From contig JAPOYV010000022.1 in the NCBI GenBank assembly GCA_026706385.1, positions 1-64,000 on the forward strand: a DNA stretch of 64,000 nucleotides, given 5' to 3'. This DNA is from Gammaproteobacteria bacterium. GTDB taxonomy: Bacteria; Pseudomonadota; Gammaproteobacteria; Pseudomonadales; Azotimanducaceae. The position numbers and the translations under genes were made by a program. Under the pieces are notes generated by a model, which was given only the letters and a program-made list of their open reading frames with translations, did not search any database and was not told where the DNA came from. Shown here in pieces: positions 18,038-27,811 of the stretch; the first letter of the stretch is position 1, and each line of letters opens with the position of its first letter.

Positions 18038-20188
18038 ATGCCGTCGAGAACAGTCCGCGCCGCTGCCTTGCTGGCTGCCATTGGCTTCGCGACCGGTGTC
18101 GCAGCCGCCGTGCAGGAGACCACCTATTCGCGCATCGAACTGATCGCGGAACAGGCGAGCGTGCCCGCGACGGGCGGTCGCGTAACGCTCGGCTTCCACC
18201 TCGAGCCGAACCGGGGCTGGCACGCCTACTGGCTCAATCCCGGCGATGCGGGGAAGGAGCCGTCGATCGACTGGGCGCTGCCCGACGGATTCACGGTGCA
18301 GCCTTTGCAGTTCCCCACCCCGCACCTGATCCCGTTCGGCGACTTCAACACCTACGGGTACGAGGGCGCGATCCTGTTGCTGGCTGAAGTCGATGTCCCC
18401 TCGGGCCTCGAACCCGGTACCGCCATCCGATTCGCGGGAGAACCGGGGTGGGTGGTCTGCGACGACGCCCTGTGCGTACCCGAAGATGCCGACATCGAAC
18501 TCACCATGCTCGTGGGCGACGGCGGCATCGACGCCGCGGTGGCAGACAGGTTCGCGGCCGCTCGCAACGCCCTACCGGAACAGGCGGCGTGGCCCGCACG
18601 GTTCGCCCTGGTCGACGAGCGCATCGAGTTTGACGCTCAGCTACCGGTCGGCGCCGGTGCCCCCGCCACGCTCTTCATCGCGCCGAAGCGGTTCGTCCGC
18701 TACGGGGAACAAACCATCGTGCGCACCGCCGCGGGGTTGCGTTTCACCATGGCGGCCGGCCGGCGTGCCGCAGACCACGATGCCGTCGACGCCGTGTTGC
18801 GCTATCGGAATGCCGACGGCGAAGACGCGGCCGCCTGGCTCACGTTCGCGAAGAACGACGGGGCGCTGCCCGCCGTCGCTGCGCCATCGGGCGCCGTCGC
18901 CACCGCAGCCACCGCTGGCGAAGTCATCCGCGCCATCGTCTTCGGCCTGCTCGGCGGCATCCTGCTGAACCTCATGCCGTGCGTCTTCCCGATCCTGAGC
19001 CTGAAAGCGTTGGGACTGGCCGACCTCTCCAAGGCCGGGGCGAAGGCCGCGCGGGAGAGCGGGCTGCTCTACACCGCGGGCGTCTTGGCGACCTTCCTCG
19101 TCATCGCAGTCCTCCTGATCGTGTTGCGACAAGCCGGCGAGGCGGTCGGCTGGGGATTCCAGCTCCAGTCGCCGTGGGTGATCGTGGTGCTGGGTCTCGC
19201 CATGGTGGCGATCGGCCTGAACCTCGCCGGCGTCTTCGAGATCGGCACGCGGGCCATGGGCCTCGGCCAAGGCCTGACCGCGTCCAACGAGCGTCGCGCC
19301 GCGTTTTTCACCGGCGCCTTGGCCGTCGTCGTGGCGACACCGTGCACGGCGCCGTTCATGGCCGGGGCCCTCGGCTTCGCGCTGGTGCAGCCGGTGCCCG
19401 TGGCGTTGGCGGTGTTCCTGGCACTCGGCTTCGGTCTCGCCCTGCCGTACCTCGCGTTGACGCTGCTGCCGGCACTGGGCCGCGTGCTGCCGAAGCCTGG
19501 TCCCTGGATGGCGACGTTCCGCCACGTGCTTGCGTTTCCGATGCTGGCGACCGCGCTGTGGCTGTTCTGGGTCATCGGTCGCCAACTGGGCGCAACCGGC
19601 ATGGCGGTCGCCCTTCTCGCCGCCCTGTTCCTCGGGTTCGCTTTGTGGGCCTACGGGCGCAGTGCTGGCGGCAACCGGACCGCGGTCTGGCGGACGGCGG
19701 CGGCGGCCGGCCTGGTCGCCTGCATCGCCGCCGGCGCGAACATCGGCGATCGGCCGATCGCAACGACCGCTGCTGACGCGGCGGGTTCGCCCACTCATCG
19801 GCTTGGAAAGCTCGAGCCCGAGGCGTTCACGCCGGACCGGGTGGTGGGCTACGTGGAGAGCGACACCCCGGTGTTCGTCTACTTCACCGCGGACTGGTGC
19901 ATTAGCTGCAAGGTCAACGAGCGCATTGCGCTGGCCACGGACGAAGTGGGCGACGCCTTCAACAGCCGCGGCATCAAGGTGATCGAAGGCGACTGGACCA
20001 CCGAGGATCCGGTGATCACGGAGTGGCTGACCCGTTACGACCGCGCGGGCGTGCCGCTTTACCTCTACTTCCCCGCCGGGTCGTCGCTGGCCGACGCGAC
20101 GGTGTTGCCGCAGGTCCTGCTGCCGGGCGTCGTCATCGACGCCATCGATGCGGCCGATACGGCCGTGGCCGACGCCGCCGTAGGCTAG
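18038..20188 (+). CDS. dsbD: Protein-disulfide reductase, DsbD/ScsB type
   Basis: Carries reducing equivalents from cytoplasmic thioredoxin across the inner membrane to periplasmic disulfides. The protein has 716 residues: signal peptide (about 1-23), a periplasmic domain to about 280 with a CDDALC cysteine pair, an eight-helix CcdA-like core with the redox cysteines C315 (LMPCVFP) and C436 (ATPCTAPFMA), and a C-terminal thioredoxin domain with C621ISC624. The long N-terminal domain resembles ScsB more than classical DsbD, so the partner may differ. hldD follows after 2 bases. Confidence 0.88.
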   Translation: MPSRTVRAAALLAAIGFATGVAAAVQETTYSRIELIAEQASVPATGGRVTLGFHLEPNRGWHAYWLNPGDAGKEPSIDWALPDGFTVQPLQFPTPHLIPFGDFNTYGYEGAILLLAEVDVPSGLEPGTAIRFAGEPGWVVCDDALCVPEDADIELTMLVGDGGIDAAVADRFAAARNALPEQAAWPARFALVDERIEFDAQLPVGAGAPATLFIAPKRFVRYGEQTIVRTAAGLRFTMAAGRRAADHDAVDAVLRYRNADGEDAAAWLTFAKNDGALPAVAAPSGAVATAATAGEVIRAIVFGLLGGILLNLMPCVFPILSLKALGLADLSKAGAKAARESGLLYTAGVLATFLVIAVLLIVLRQAGEAVGWGFQLQSPWVIVVLGLAMVAIGLNLAGVFEIGTRAMGLGQGLTASNERRAAFFTGALAVVVATPCTAPFMAGALGFALVQPVPVALAVFLALGFGLALPYLALTLLPALGRVLPKPGPWMATFRHVLAFPMLATALWLFWVIGRQLGATGMAVALLAALFLGFALWAYGRSAGGNRTAVWRTAAAAGLVACIAAGANIGDRPIATTAADAAGSPTHRLGKLEPEAFTPDRVVGYVESDTPVFVYFTADWCISCKVNERIALATDEVGDAFNSRGIKVIEGDWTTEDPVITEWLTRYDRAGVPLYLYFPAGSSLADATVLPQVLLPGVVIDAIDAADTAVADAAVG

Positions 20189-20190
20189 CC

Positions 20191-21174
20191 GTGCCCGGAT
20201 CGCCGGTCATCCTGATCACCGGCGGTGCCGGGTTCATCGGGTCCAACCTGGTCGCCCACTTCGCCGAGCGAGCGGACGTGGTGGTCTGCGACCGGCTCGG
20301 TCACGACGACCGCTGGCGGAATATCGCCGACTGGGACGTCGCCGACCTCGTCGGTGCGGACGATCTCGGCGACTTCCTTGCCGGCAACGCCGGCCGGATC
20401 GACGTCGTGGTCCACATGGGTGCTATCAGCTCAACCACCGAGCGCGACGTCGACCTCGTCATGCGCACCAACTTCAAGCTGCCGCAGGAGCTGTGGCGCT
20501 GGTGTGCCCGGAACGACAGTCGATTCATCTACGCGTCGTCTGCCGCCACCTACGGCGACGGCGCCGTCGGCTTCGACGACGACGAGACCGCACTCGCTCG
20601 ACTACGACCGCTCAATCCCTACGGCTGGTCAAAGCACCTCTTCGACCGCTGGGTCCAGCGGTCGCTCGCCACGGGCCAGGCGCACCCCGCGCAATGGACA
20701 GGGCTCAAGTTCTTCAACGTCTACGGGCCCAACGAGGAGCACAAGGGCAGCATGCGCAGTGTCGTCCGCCAGGTCGCTCCGATTGCGAAAGCCGGCGAAC
20801 CGGTGCGGCTGTTCCGTTCCCATCGACCGGATGTGGCGGACGGCGCCCAAAGCCGGGACTTCGTCACCGTCGCCGATTGCGTGGGCGTGGTCGACTGGCT
20901 GGTGCGCAACGCCTCGGTGAACGGGCTGTACAACGTCGGCACGGGCGAGGCGCGGACGTTCGCGGATCTTGCTCGGGCCGTATTCACCGCGCTCGGCCGG
21001 GAGCCGCGGGTCGAATACATCGACATCCCCGCCGCGATCCGCGAGCGCTACCAGTACTTCACGCAAGCCGAGATCGGCAAGCTCCGTCGCGCCGGCTACG
21101 AACGACCGTTCACGACCCTCGAGGACGGCGTCGCCGCGTACGTTCGCCACCTCGATTGCGCCGGCGCGCTGTGA
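20191..21174 (+). CDS. hldD: ADP-L-glycero-D-manno-heptose-6-epimerase
   Basis: Extended SDR enzyme of 327 residues that makes the heptose precursor of the LPS inner core. The glycine motif GGAGFIG is at 11-17, the HMGAISSTTE segment is typical of HldD, and the catalytic pair is Y144-x3-K148 in NPYGWSK. Downstream, FNVYGPNEEHKGSMRSVV and DFVTVADC also match HldD. Translation starts at GTG 20191, 2 bases after the dsbD stop. The gene supports a Gram-negative outer membrane with a heptose-containing core. Confidence 0.93.
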   Translation: MPGSPVILITGGAGFIGSNLVAHFAERADVVVCDRLGHDDRWRNIADWDVADLVGADDLGDFLAGNAGRIDVVVHMGAISSTTERDVDLVMRTNFKLPQELWRWCARNDSRFIYASSAATYGDGAVGFDDDETALARLRPLNPYGWSKHLFDRWVQRSLATGQAHPAQWTGLKFFNVYGPNEEHKGSMRSVVRQVAPIAKAGEPVRLFRSHRPDVADGAQSRDFVTVADCVGVVDWLVRNASVNGLYNVGTGEARTFADLARAVFTALGREPRVEYIDIPAAIRERYQYFTQAEIGKLRRAGYERPFTTLEDGVAAYVRHLDCAGAL

Positions 21175-21181
21175 CCTGCGC

Positions 21182-23098
21182 TTAAGCCGGCGTCGGATCC
21201 CGCTGCGCGACGCGGAACAACGCCGCCGCCAGGGCCACGAAGACAACGATCCCGCCTACGCTGCCGAGGTTGAAAGGAAGGGCTAGCACGTCCGGGTTCT
21301 CCGAGACGACGATCGGGATGGCCATCACGATGCCGACGAGCGCTTCACCAGTAATCAGCCCGGCCGCAAACAGCATGCCGGTACGCCCGCGCTCCTTCGC
21401 GCCCTGGCGACGGCCGACGATATGCGCCAGGACGCCGCCGACGGCGATCGGTACGGCCAGCTCCAGGGGCAGGTAGATGCCAACGGCCACCGCCAGTACC
21501 GGTGCGCGCCAGGCCCGGCCGCTGCGCTTCGCCCACTCGTCGATGACGATGATGACCACGCCGATGCCGGCACCCCCGGCGACCATGGTCCATGGCAGCC
21601 CGTCGCCGAACACCCCCTGTGCCACGGACGCCATAAGGGTCGCCTGCGGCGCCAGCAACGAGTTGGGTTGCTCGGCGGTTGGCGCGCCGATGCCGTAGGC
21701 CTGCAGCAGGAGATTCAGGATCGGCGCCATCAGCAGCACCGCGGAGACCACGCCAACCGCCTGCATCACCTGCTGCCGCCACGGTGTCGCGCCGACGATG
21801 TAGCCCGCCTTCAGGTCCTGCAGGTTGTCGCCGGCGATGGCGGCCGCGCAGCAGATCACCGCCCCGATCAGGATGGCCGCGACCGGGCCGGTCCCGGCGT
21901 CGTTGCCGAGCAGGAAGAGCAGCAGCAGCGCGGAGAACAGGATGGTCGCGATGGTGATCCCGGACACGGGATTGTTCGAGGATCCGACGAGGCCCGACAT
22001 GTACGCCGCCACCGCCGAGAACAGGAATCCCGCCACCACCATGACCAGGGTCATGGCCAGGGCGACCGCGGCCGAGTCCACAACCACCACGTAGAGCGCG
22101 AAGATCGGCACCACGAACAGGCCGATGCCGCCGAGCACGAACGGCATGGGCGTGTCCCGCTCGGTGTGTACCGTCGTCGCGAGCGTGCCTTCCCGGTATT
22201 GCGCCAAGCCGCTCTTGACGCCGGATAGGATCGAGCCGCGCATCGAGACAAGCGCCCAGATGCCGCCCACCAGCATCGCGCCGACGCCGAGATAGCGGAT
22301 CTGAGACGTCCAGATCGCGAACGCGAGGTCGACCGCGCCTTGCTCGGCCACCGCCTGCAGGGCGGGATTGCCTTCGAGGAAGAACGTGCTGTAGATCGGG
22401 ATCGCCACGTACCACGAGATGACGCCGCCGGCCAGCACCAGGACCGCGATGTTGAGGCCGACGATGTAGCCGACGCTCAGGAGCGCAGGCGAGAGATTGG
22501 CACCCACGTAGGCAATCGTGCTTGTCCCTAAGAAGCCGGCGGCCTGCGCCGTGCCCTCCCAGATCCGCAAACCCGTCTCCGAGAGCTTGGCGAGCGCTCC
22601 GCATACGCCGGCCCAAGCCAGGTACGCGATGCCCGTGCCCCCGACCTTTGCACGGGCGCTCTCGCCTACCTTAAGCACCTCCGCGGTCGCCGTGCCCTCC
22701 GGGTACGTCAAGCCCTCTTCGACGATCAACGAGCGGCGCAGCGGAATCGTGAACAGGACGCCCAACAGCCCGCCCAGGCCGGCGATCGCCATCACCCAGA
22801 GGTTGTCGAAGACCTCCCAGTAGCCGAGCAGGATCAGCGCCGGCAAGGTGAAGATCACGCCCGCCGCCAGCGACTCGCCCGCGGAGGCCGCGGTCTGGAC
22901 GATGTTGTTCTCCAGGATGTTGGAGCTCTTGAAGAGGCTCAGGATCGCCATCGAGATCACCGCCGCCGGGATCGAGGCCGACACCGTGAGGCCCGCGAAG
23001 AGGCCGAGATAGGCGTTCGCGCCGGCCAACACCACAGACAGCACGATCCCGAGGATGATGGCCTTGACGGTCAGTTGTGGGAGCGGACTCGCCGCCAT
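21182..23098 (-). CDS. OPT family oligopeptide transporter
   Basis: Inner-membrane transporter of about 638 residues with some 14-16 hydrophobic helices. ANAYLGLFAGLTVSASIPAAVIS and NILENNIVQTAASAGESLAAGVIFTLPALILLG near the N-terminus, and AIAGDNLQDLKAGYIVGATPWRQQ in the second half, are hallmarks of the bacterial OPT family. Members move oligopeptides or metal-chelate complexes with protons. The ATG at 23098 is chosen because hydrophobic helices begin right after it. It converges on hldD and is divergent from the acyl-CoA synthetase. Confidence 0.9.
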   Translation of the reverse strand: MAASPLPQLTVKAIILGIVLSVVLAGANAYLGLFAGLTVSASIPAAVISMAILSLFKSSNILENNIVQTAASAGESLAAGVIFTLPALILLGYWEVFDNLWVMAIAGLGGLLGVLFTIPLRRSLIVEEGLTYPEGTATAEVLKVGESARAKVGGTGIAYLAWAGVCGALAKLSETGLRIWEGTAQAAGFLGTSTIAYVGANLSPALLSVGYIVGLNIAVLVLAGGVISWYVAIPIYSTFFLEGNPALQAVAEQGAVDLAFAIWTSQIRYLGVGAMLVGGIWALVSMRGSILSGVKSGLAQYREGTLATTVHTERDTPMPFVLGGIGLFVVPIFALYVVVVDSAAVALAMTLVMVVAGFLFSAVAAYMSGLVGSSNNPVSGITIATILFSALLLLFLLGNDAGTGPVAAILIGAVICCAAAIAGDNLQDLKAGYIVGATPWRQQVMQAVGVVSAVLLMAPILNLLLQAYGIGAPTAEQPNSLLAPQATLMASVAQGVFGDGLPWTMVAGGAGIGVVIIVIDEWAKRSGRAWRAPVLAVAVGIYLPLELAVPIAVGGVLAHIVGRRQGAKERGRTGMLFAAGLITGEALVGIVMAIPIVVSENPDVLALPFNLGSVGGIVVFVALAAALFRVAQRDPTPA

Positions 23099-23226
23099 GT
23101 CTTTATCCGCACCAAGGTAGTTCGCCACATAGTAGCGGACGCACCGACTCCCGCGCGCCAAGGGTATCCGGCGGGCCGATGCCCGGTAGAATCCTTCCAA
23201 CGCCCCCTTGCGGAGAGTTCAGGCCC

Positions 23227-24867
23227 GTGCCCGAGTGGTATCCGAAGCGCCGTTTCGGCGATCTTCCCGACGACATGGCCCAGCGCTTCCCCAATCGAGA
23301 AGCGCTGGTTTTCAAGGACGAGCGTTACACGTTCACGGAGGTCCGAGACGAGATCGACCGGGCCGCGAAGGCGCTGATGGCCCTCGGCGTGCACAGCGGC
23401 GACCACGTCTCCCTGTGGCTCAACAACCGCCCGGCGTGGCTGTTCCTGATGTTCGCGCTGGCCAAGGTCGGTGCCGTGCAAGTCCCGGTCAACACCCGCT
23501 TTCGCACCAACGACCTCGAATACGTGGTGCGCCAGTCGGACAGCGCCATGCTGATCACCCACGACGTGTCCGGGCCGATCGACTACCTGGACATGGTCGG
23601 CGAAGTCGTCGCGCTTCCCGACGGCGACGTCGTGGGCGATCCGAACTTCCCGAAGCTCAAACGGGTCGTGATCGTGGGCGACGGCGAGTACCCGGGGACG
23701 ACATCCTGGGACAGCGCCCTAGCGCAGGCGGACTCGGTGTCCGACGCGGCACTCCGCGCCCGCGCCGGTCAGGTGGATCCCGACGCGCCCGTTTTCATCA
23801 TGTACACCTCCGGAACGACCGGTTTCCCCAAGGGCGTCGTGCATGACCACCGGCTGATCCGCAACGTCGAGGAGCGCGCCTTCCGCATGGCGGTCACCGA
23901 GCGCGACGCGATCATGAGCTACCTGCCCCTGTTCCACGCCTTCGGTTATTCCGAAGCGGCGCTCATGTCGATGGTCACCGGCGCACGCCAGATCCTCACC
24001 GAGACATTCGACCCCGACGAGGTGCTGGATCTGATCGAGAGCGAACGGGGCACCATCGCCCACGGCTTCGAGGCGCATATGCAAGGACTCTGCGATGCCC
24101 AGGAGGCGAAGCCCCGGGACTTGAGCTCGTTGCGCACGGGCCTATTCGCCGCCGGCATGCACAGTGCAACGCCCGGCGCCTACCGGGGCGAACGCGTCCT
24201 CAAGCCGCTCAAGGCCCTGTCCGCGTTCGGCATGACCGAGGTGTGGGTCGGCGCCTGCTTGAGCGCACTGGACGACGACCCGCCTCATCGGCTCGAATCG
24301 TCCGGCTACCCGGCCCCTGGCTACGAGGTCAAGGTGGTGAACCCGGAGACCGGCGCGGACCTCCCGGATGGCGTTCCGGGCGAGATCCGCGTCCGCAGTT
24401 ACTCCTTGATGCAGGGCTATTACAAGAAGCCCAGGGAGACGGCCGAATCCTACGACGCCGACGGCTGGTTCTTAACCGGCGACATGGGGGAACGCCAAGC
24501 TGACGGCTACGTCCGCTTCCTCGGGCGCTTCAAGGACATGCTGAAGGTCGGCGGCGAAAACGTCGATCCCATGGAGTCGGAAGGGCTCTTGCTGACCCAC
24601 CCCGCCATCCAGCAAGTGGCCGTGGTCGGCTTGCCCGATGTGCGGCTTGGCGAAGTGGCGGTTGCCTTCGTCGAACGCAAGGCCGATGCGGATGTCGACG
24701 AAGCGGACGTCATCGCGTTCTGCCGCGGCAAGGTGGCCAGTTTCAAGCTCCCGCGGCACGTGGTCTTCATCGACGCCTTTCCGATGACCGCGTCCGGAAA
24801 GATCCGCAAGGTGGAGTTGCGCGAAGAGGCCAAGCGGCTGCTCAACCCGCCCGGTCGAGCGGGGTAG
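23227..24867 (+). CDS. AMP-dependent acyl-CoA synthetase
   Basis: Adenylate-forming enzyme of about 546 residues that activates a carboxylic acid to its CoA thioester. The P-loop reads MYTSGTTGFPKGV, the A5 region SAFGMTEVW, the A7 motif GWFLTGDMG, the hinge GRFKDMLKVGGENVDP, and the A10 lysine lies in PMTASGKIRKVEL. The acid specificity is unknown. I chose GTG 23227 because a GGAGAG sequence lies about 9 bases upstream; an in-frame ATG at 23179 is an alternative. The solute-binding gene follows after 4 bases, suggesting a shared transcript. Confidence 0.88.
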   Translation: MPEWYPKRRFGDLPDDMAQRFPNREALVFKDERYTFTEVRDEIDRAAKALMALGVHSGDHVSLWLNNRPAWLFLMFALAKVGAVQVPVNTRFRTNDLEYVVRQSDSAMLITHDVSGPIDYLDMVGEVVALPDGDVVGDPNFPKLKRVVIVGDGEYPGTTSWDSALAQADSVSDAALRARAGQVDPDAPVFIMYTSGTTGFPKGVVHDHRLIRNVEERAFRMAVTERDAIMSYLPLFHAFGYSEAALMSMVTGARQILTETFDPDEVLDLIESERGTIAHGFEAHMQGLCDAQEAKPRDLSSLRTGLFAAGMHSATPGAYRGERVLKPLKALSAFGMTEVWVGACLSALDDDPPHRLESSGYPAPGYEVKVVNPETGADLPDGVPGEIRVRSYSLMQGYYKKPRETAESYDADGWFLTGDMGERQADGYVRFLGRFKDMLKVGGENVDPMESEGLLLTHPAIQQVAVVGLPDVRLGEVAVAFVERKADADVDEADVIAFCRGKVASFKLPRHVVFIDAFPMTASGKIRKVELREEAKRLLNPPGRAG

Positions 24868-24871
24868 CGTC

Positions 24872-26731
24872 GTGCGCGGACGCGCGCTCGCGGCAGCGGC
24901 GATGATCTCGACTTTCGGCGCACTGGCTGAGGCGCCGTGCCAAGACCCCGCCTACCGGCATGGCATCTCCTACGTCCTGCCGCTGCGGTACCGCCCCGAC
25001 TTCAACCACTTCGCTTACGCCAATCCCGCTGCCCCGAAGGGCGGCACCATCCGGCTGCCGCAGATGGGCACCTTCGACAACTACAACGCCATCGTCGAGA
25101 TCGGCCGCCTCGCCGCCGGCTACGGCGCCATGGGCAGCCTCGTCTACGACCGCCTGCTCGAAGACAGCATCGACGAGCCCGCGAGCGCCTACGTCCGCCT
25201 CGCGGACGGTGTGGCTGTGGAGCCCGACTACCGCTGGACGGCATTCCGCCTGCGTGCCGGGGCACGCTGGCACGATGGCCGACCGATCACCTTGGACGAC
25301 GTGCTGTTCACCTTCGATGTCATTCGCGAGCACGGCTCCGTCGCGCTGCGCACGGCGTTGGCCGACCTCGACCGGATCTTCACGTTCGGCGAGCGCGAAG
25401 TGTGTTTCGTGACCAGGCCGGGCGCCGAGCCCAACCCGATCCTGCCGTTCATCTACGGCCGCATCGCCATCCTGCCGAAGCACTACTGGGAATCCCGGGA
25501 CATCGCCAAGACCACCGCCGAGGCACCGCCGGGTAGCGGCCCCTACCGCCACGAACGCGCGGTCTTCGGCCGTAGCCTGATCTACGCGCGGGTGCCCGAC
25601 TACTGGGGCCGCGACCTGCCTGTGAACAAAGGCCGCTACAACTTCGACAGCGTCAAGTTCGACTACTTTCGCGACGAGAACGTGCAGCTTGAGGCGCACA
25701 AGGGCGACGTGGTGGACGTGCGCGAAGAGTCCATCTCCAAGAACTGGGCCACCCAATACGACTTTCCCGCGGTGCGCGAAGGTCTCTTCCGCGCGGAGTT
25801 GCGGCAGGTCACGCGGATCTGGGGCCTGTGGTGGCCCGTGTTCTGGAACCTCGACCGCGAGCGCTTCCGGGACATCCGGGTGCGCGAGGCCCTCTGGCTG
25901 ATGCGCGACTTCGACTACATCAACCGCGTCTACTTCTACAGCTTCTACAACCACGGGGTCAGCTTCTTCCAGAACTCGGACATGGCGCACAGCGGCCCGC
26001 CGTCGCCCAAGGAACTCGAGCTTCTCCGGCCCTGGCGTGCCCATGTGCCCGAACGGGTCTTCACGGAGGCGTTCCGCCAGCCGCCCAACGACGGCTTCGG
26101 CACCAACCGCGCGCACATCAAGCGCGCTCTCGAGCTTTTCGACGCGGCCGGGTGGCATATTCGCGACGGCGTCATGGTCAACAAGGACACGGGCGAACCC
26201 TTCACCATCAACTTCGTGTTCGTCTCACCGTTCGGAATCCGCTCCAACATGCCGTTCATGGCGCAGCTGAACCGCTTCGGCATCGCCACGACGGCGCGGG
26301 CACCGGAGGTGTCCAACTGGCTGTACCGCAGCCGTACGGGCTCCTTCGACGCCAACGGCCAGAACTACGATCCCACCCCGATGCCGGGGCTGCAGCTTCG
26401 CAACCGCTTCGGGAGCGCGAGCGCCGACGTGGACTACGGCCAGAACTGGCCCGGGATCAAGAACCCGGCGATCGACAGCCTGATCGAGTCCGTCAACACC
26501 GCGCGGACGGCCGACGATCTCTATGCCGCCACCCGCGCCCTCGACCGCGTGCTGCTGTGGAACTTCTACTTCATCCCGGGACCGTCGGCCCCAGGGCTGC
26601 GCCTCGCCTTCTGGGACCGATTCGGCGAAGTGGGCAGCGAAGGGCTCTCACATGTGCCCTACGTCGACGCGTGGTGGTGGGATGCCGAGAAGGCCGCACG
26701 CGTCGAAGCCGGGATGGCATCGCTCAAGTGA
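24872..26731 (+). CDS. Extracellular solute-binding protein, family 5 (peptide ABC type)
   Basis: Periplasmic binding protein of 619 residues of the peptide/nickel/opine ABC class, closest in appearance to YejA-like proteins. It has a short signal-like N-terminus (MRGRALAAAAMISTFGALAEA), then YVLPLRYRPDFNHFAYANPAAPKGGTIRLPQMGTFDNYN, and later WPVFWNLDRERFRDIRVREALWLMRDFDYIN, which fits family 5. It starts at GTG 24872, 4 bases after the acyl-CoA synthetase. No permease or ATPase genes of the same system are nearby. The 3' end overlaps the convergent Uma2-like gene by 8 bases. Confidence 0.85.
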   Translation: MRGRALAAAAMISTFGALAEAPCQDPAYRHGISYVLPLRYRPDFNHFAYANPAAPKGGTIRLPQMGTFDNYNAIVEIGRLAAGYGAMGSLVYDRLLEDSIDEPASAYVRLADGVAVEPDYRWTAFRLRAGARWHDGRPITLDDVLFTFDVIREHGSVALRTALADLDRIFTFGEREVCFVTRPGAEPNPILPFIYGRIAILPKHYWESRDIAKTTAEAPPGSGPYRHERAVFGRSLIYARVPDYWGRDLPVNKGRYNFDSVKFDYFRDENVQLEAHKGDVVDVREESISKNWATQYDFPAVREGLFRAELRQVTRIWGLWWPVFWNLDRERFRDIRVREALWLMRDFDYINRVYFYSFYNHGVSFFQNSDMAHSGPPSPKELELLRPWRAHVPERVFTEAFRQPPNDGFGTNRAHIKRALELFDAAGWHIRDGVMVNKDTGEPFTINFVFVSPFGIRSNMPFMAQLNRFGIATTARAPEVSNWLYRSRTGSFDANGQNYDPTPMPGLQLRNRFGSASADVDYGQNWPGIKNPAIDSLIESVNTARTADDLYAATRALDRVLLWNFYFIPGPSAPGLRLAFWDRFGEVGSEGLSHVPYVDAWWWDAEKAARVEAGMASLK

Positions 26732-27689
26732 GCGCCTTGAGACGACGCAGGAAGTCGTCGCCGTCGGCACAGTCGATCGCCGCCCTCTGCAGCGCGGGCA
26801 GGGGTGCCTCGACGATCAGGTCTCGCGCGTCGATGAGGGCCTGCGAGATGGCGATGTCGCGCGCACCCAGAAGCTGCATGACTTCGAAGACCTTCGTCGC
26901 GCCGGCGCGCTCGCCTTCCGCCCGGCTCTCCCGCCGCTGCACGCCGAGAAAGGGATCGTCGTCGGGGCCCGTACCCAGCCGCTCGCCGAGCACGCGGCCC
27001 ACCCGCGTCAGCACCGCAACCGTCTCCGCCGAGCAGTCCCGCTCGTTCATCGCCTTGTGGATTTCCGCCGCCGTCCAGCCGGCGAACGCCACGCTCGCCG
27101 GCGCGGTTCGGTAGCGGCCGTCCTCCAGCAGGTAGATCGTCAGCGTGGAAGGCCGAGTCTTTCCCGTACTCGGCGACCGCTCATCCGGCACATCCACCCA
27201 GACTTCCGGGAAGCGCCAGGATTCATAGATGGCGAGCTTGCCGCGACGCACGTCGGTGGTGAGATCCACTTCGAGGATGACGTCCGGCAGATCGTCCTGG
27301 CCGATCTCGACGGCATGCCCGGGCGGCTGCGACCGCCCCGGATTCAGGTACAGGATCTGATCCGCCTGCAGGATGCTGTGTCGGGCCCCTTTCGCGTCGC
27401 GGACGAGAAGGTCCGACGTTCCGAAGGTCTCGATCGGTGAACCGCGGATCGCGGCGATGCGATCCGAGAGGCGCGCCAACCGCTGCGATGGCAACTCGTG
27501 ATAAGGACTGGTGGGTTCGTTGACTTCCCAAGCGGTTTCCGTGCGCGCTTCCCAGTACTCGTACCGGCCATCGTAGTCGGCGATCTCGTCGCGCGTGATG
27601 CGGATCGGGTGGCAGCCCGGGAACTCGTACGCGCCGCCATCGGCACGAGGGGATGTGGCCTCGGCCGGGAGGGGTTCGGACTCTGTCAT
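26724..27689 (-). CDS. Uma2-like (DUF820) nuclease-fold protein
   Basis: About 321 residues. The central part carries the PD-(D/E)XK-type pattern of Uma2 proteins: DLPDVILEVDLTTDVRRGKLAIYESWRFPEVWVDVPD, with an acidic residue, then E and K at the expected spacing. The C-terminal 100 residues are charged (ERDCSAETVAVL, ERAGATKVFEVMQLL) and do not match the standard coiled-coil tail. The ATG at 27689 is used. A second Uma2-type gene lies at 35511. The biological role of the family is unknown. Confidence 0.68.
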   Translation of the reverse strand: MTESEPLPAEATSPRADGGAYEFPGCHPIRITRDEIADYDGRYEYWEARTETAWEVNEPTSPYHELPSQRLARLSDRIAAIRGSPIETFGTSDLLVRDAKGARHSILQADQILYLNPGRSQPPGHAVEIGQDDLPDVILEVDLTTDVRRGKLAIYESWRFPEVWVDVPDERSPSTGKTRPSTLTIYLLEDGRYRTAPASVAFAGWTAAEIHKAMNERDCSAETVAVLTRVGRVLGERLGTGPDDDPFLGVQRRESRAEGERAGATKVFEVMQLLGARDIAISQALIDARDLIVEAPLPALQRAAIDCADGDDFLRRLKALT

Positions 27690-27769
27690 TTTTCTCGTCC
27701 ATCGTCCACAAGGATGAGTCAAATTCTAGAACAAGATCAACTCATACGTCATCTGAAATCTCTTTAATC

Positions 27770-27806
27770 AATAAAAAGACAGCATTTCGCACACATTTGT
27801 GCGAAA
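27770..27806 (-). terminator. Rho-independent terminator after the nucleoside-hydrolase-like gene
   Basis: Read on the minus strand, a perfect 9-bp stem TTTCGCACA/TGTGCGAAA with a 4-base loop (27785-27806) is followed by a T-rich run around 27773-27777. It begins 6 bases after the stop of the 27812 gene. It lies in an unusually AT-rich 120-base gap upstream of the Uma2-like gene, so it should separate the two transcripts. Confidence 0.7.
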
Positions 27807-27811
27807 CAGAA

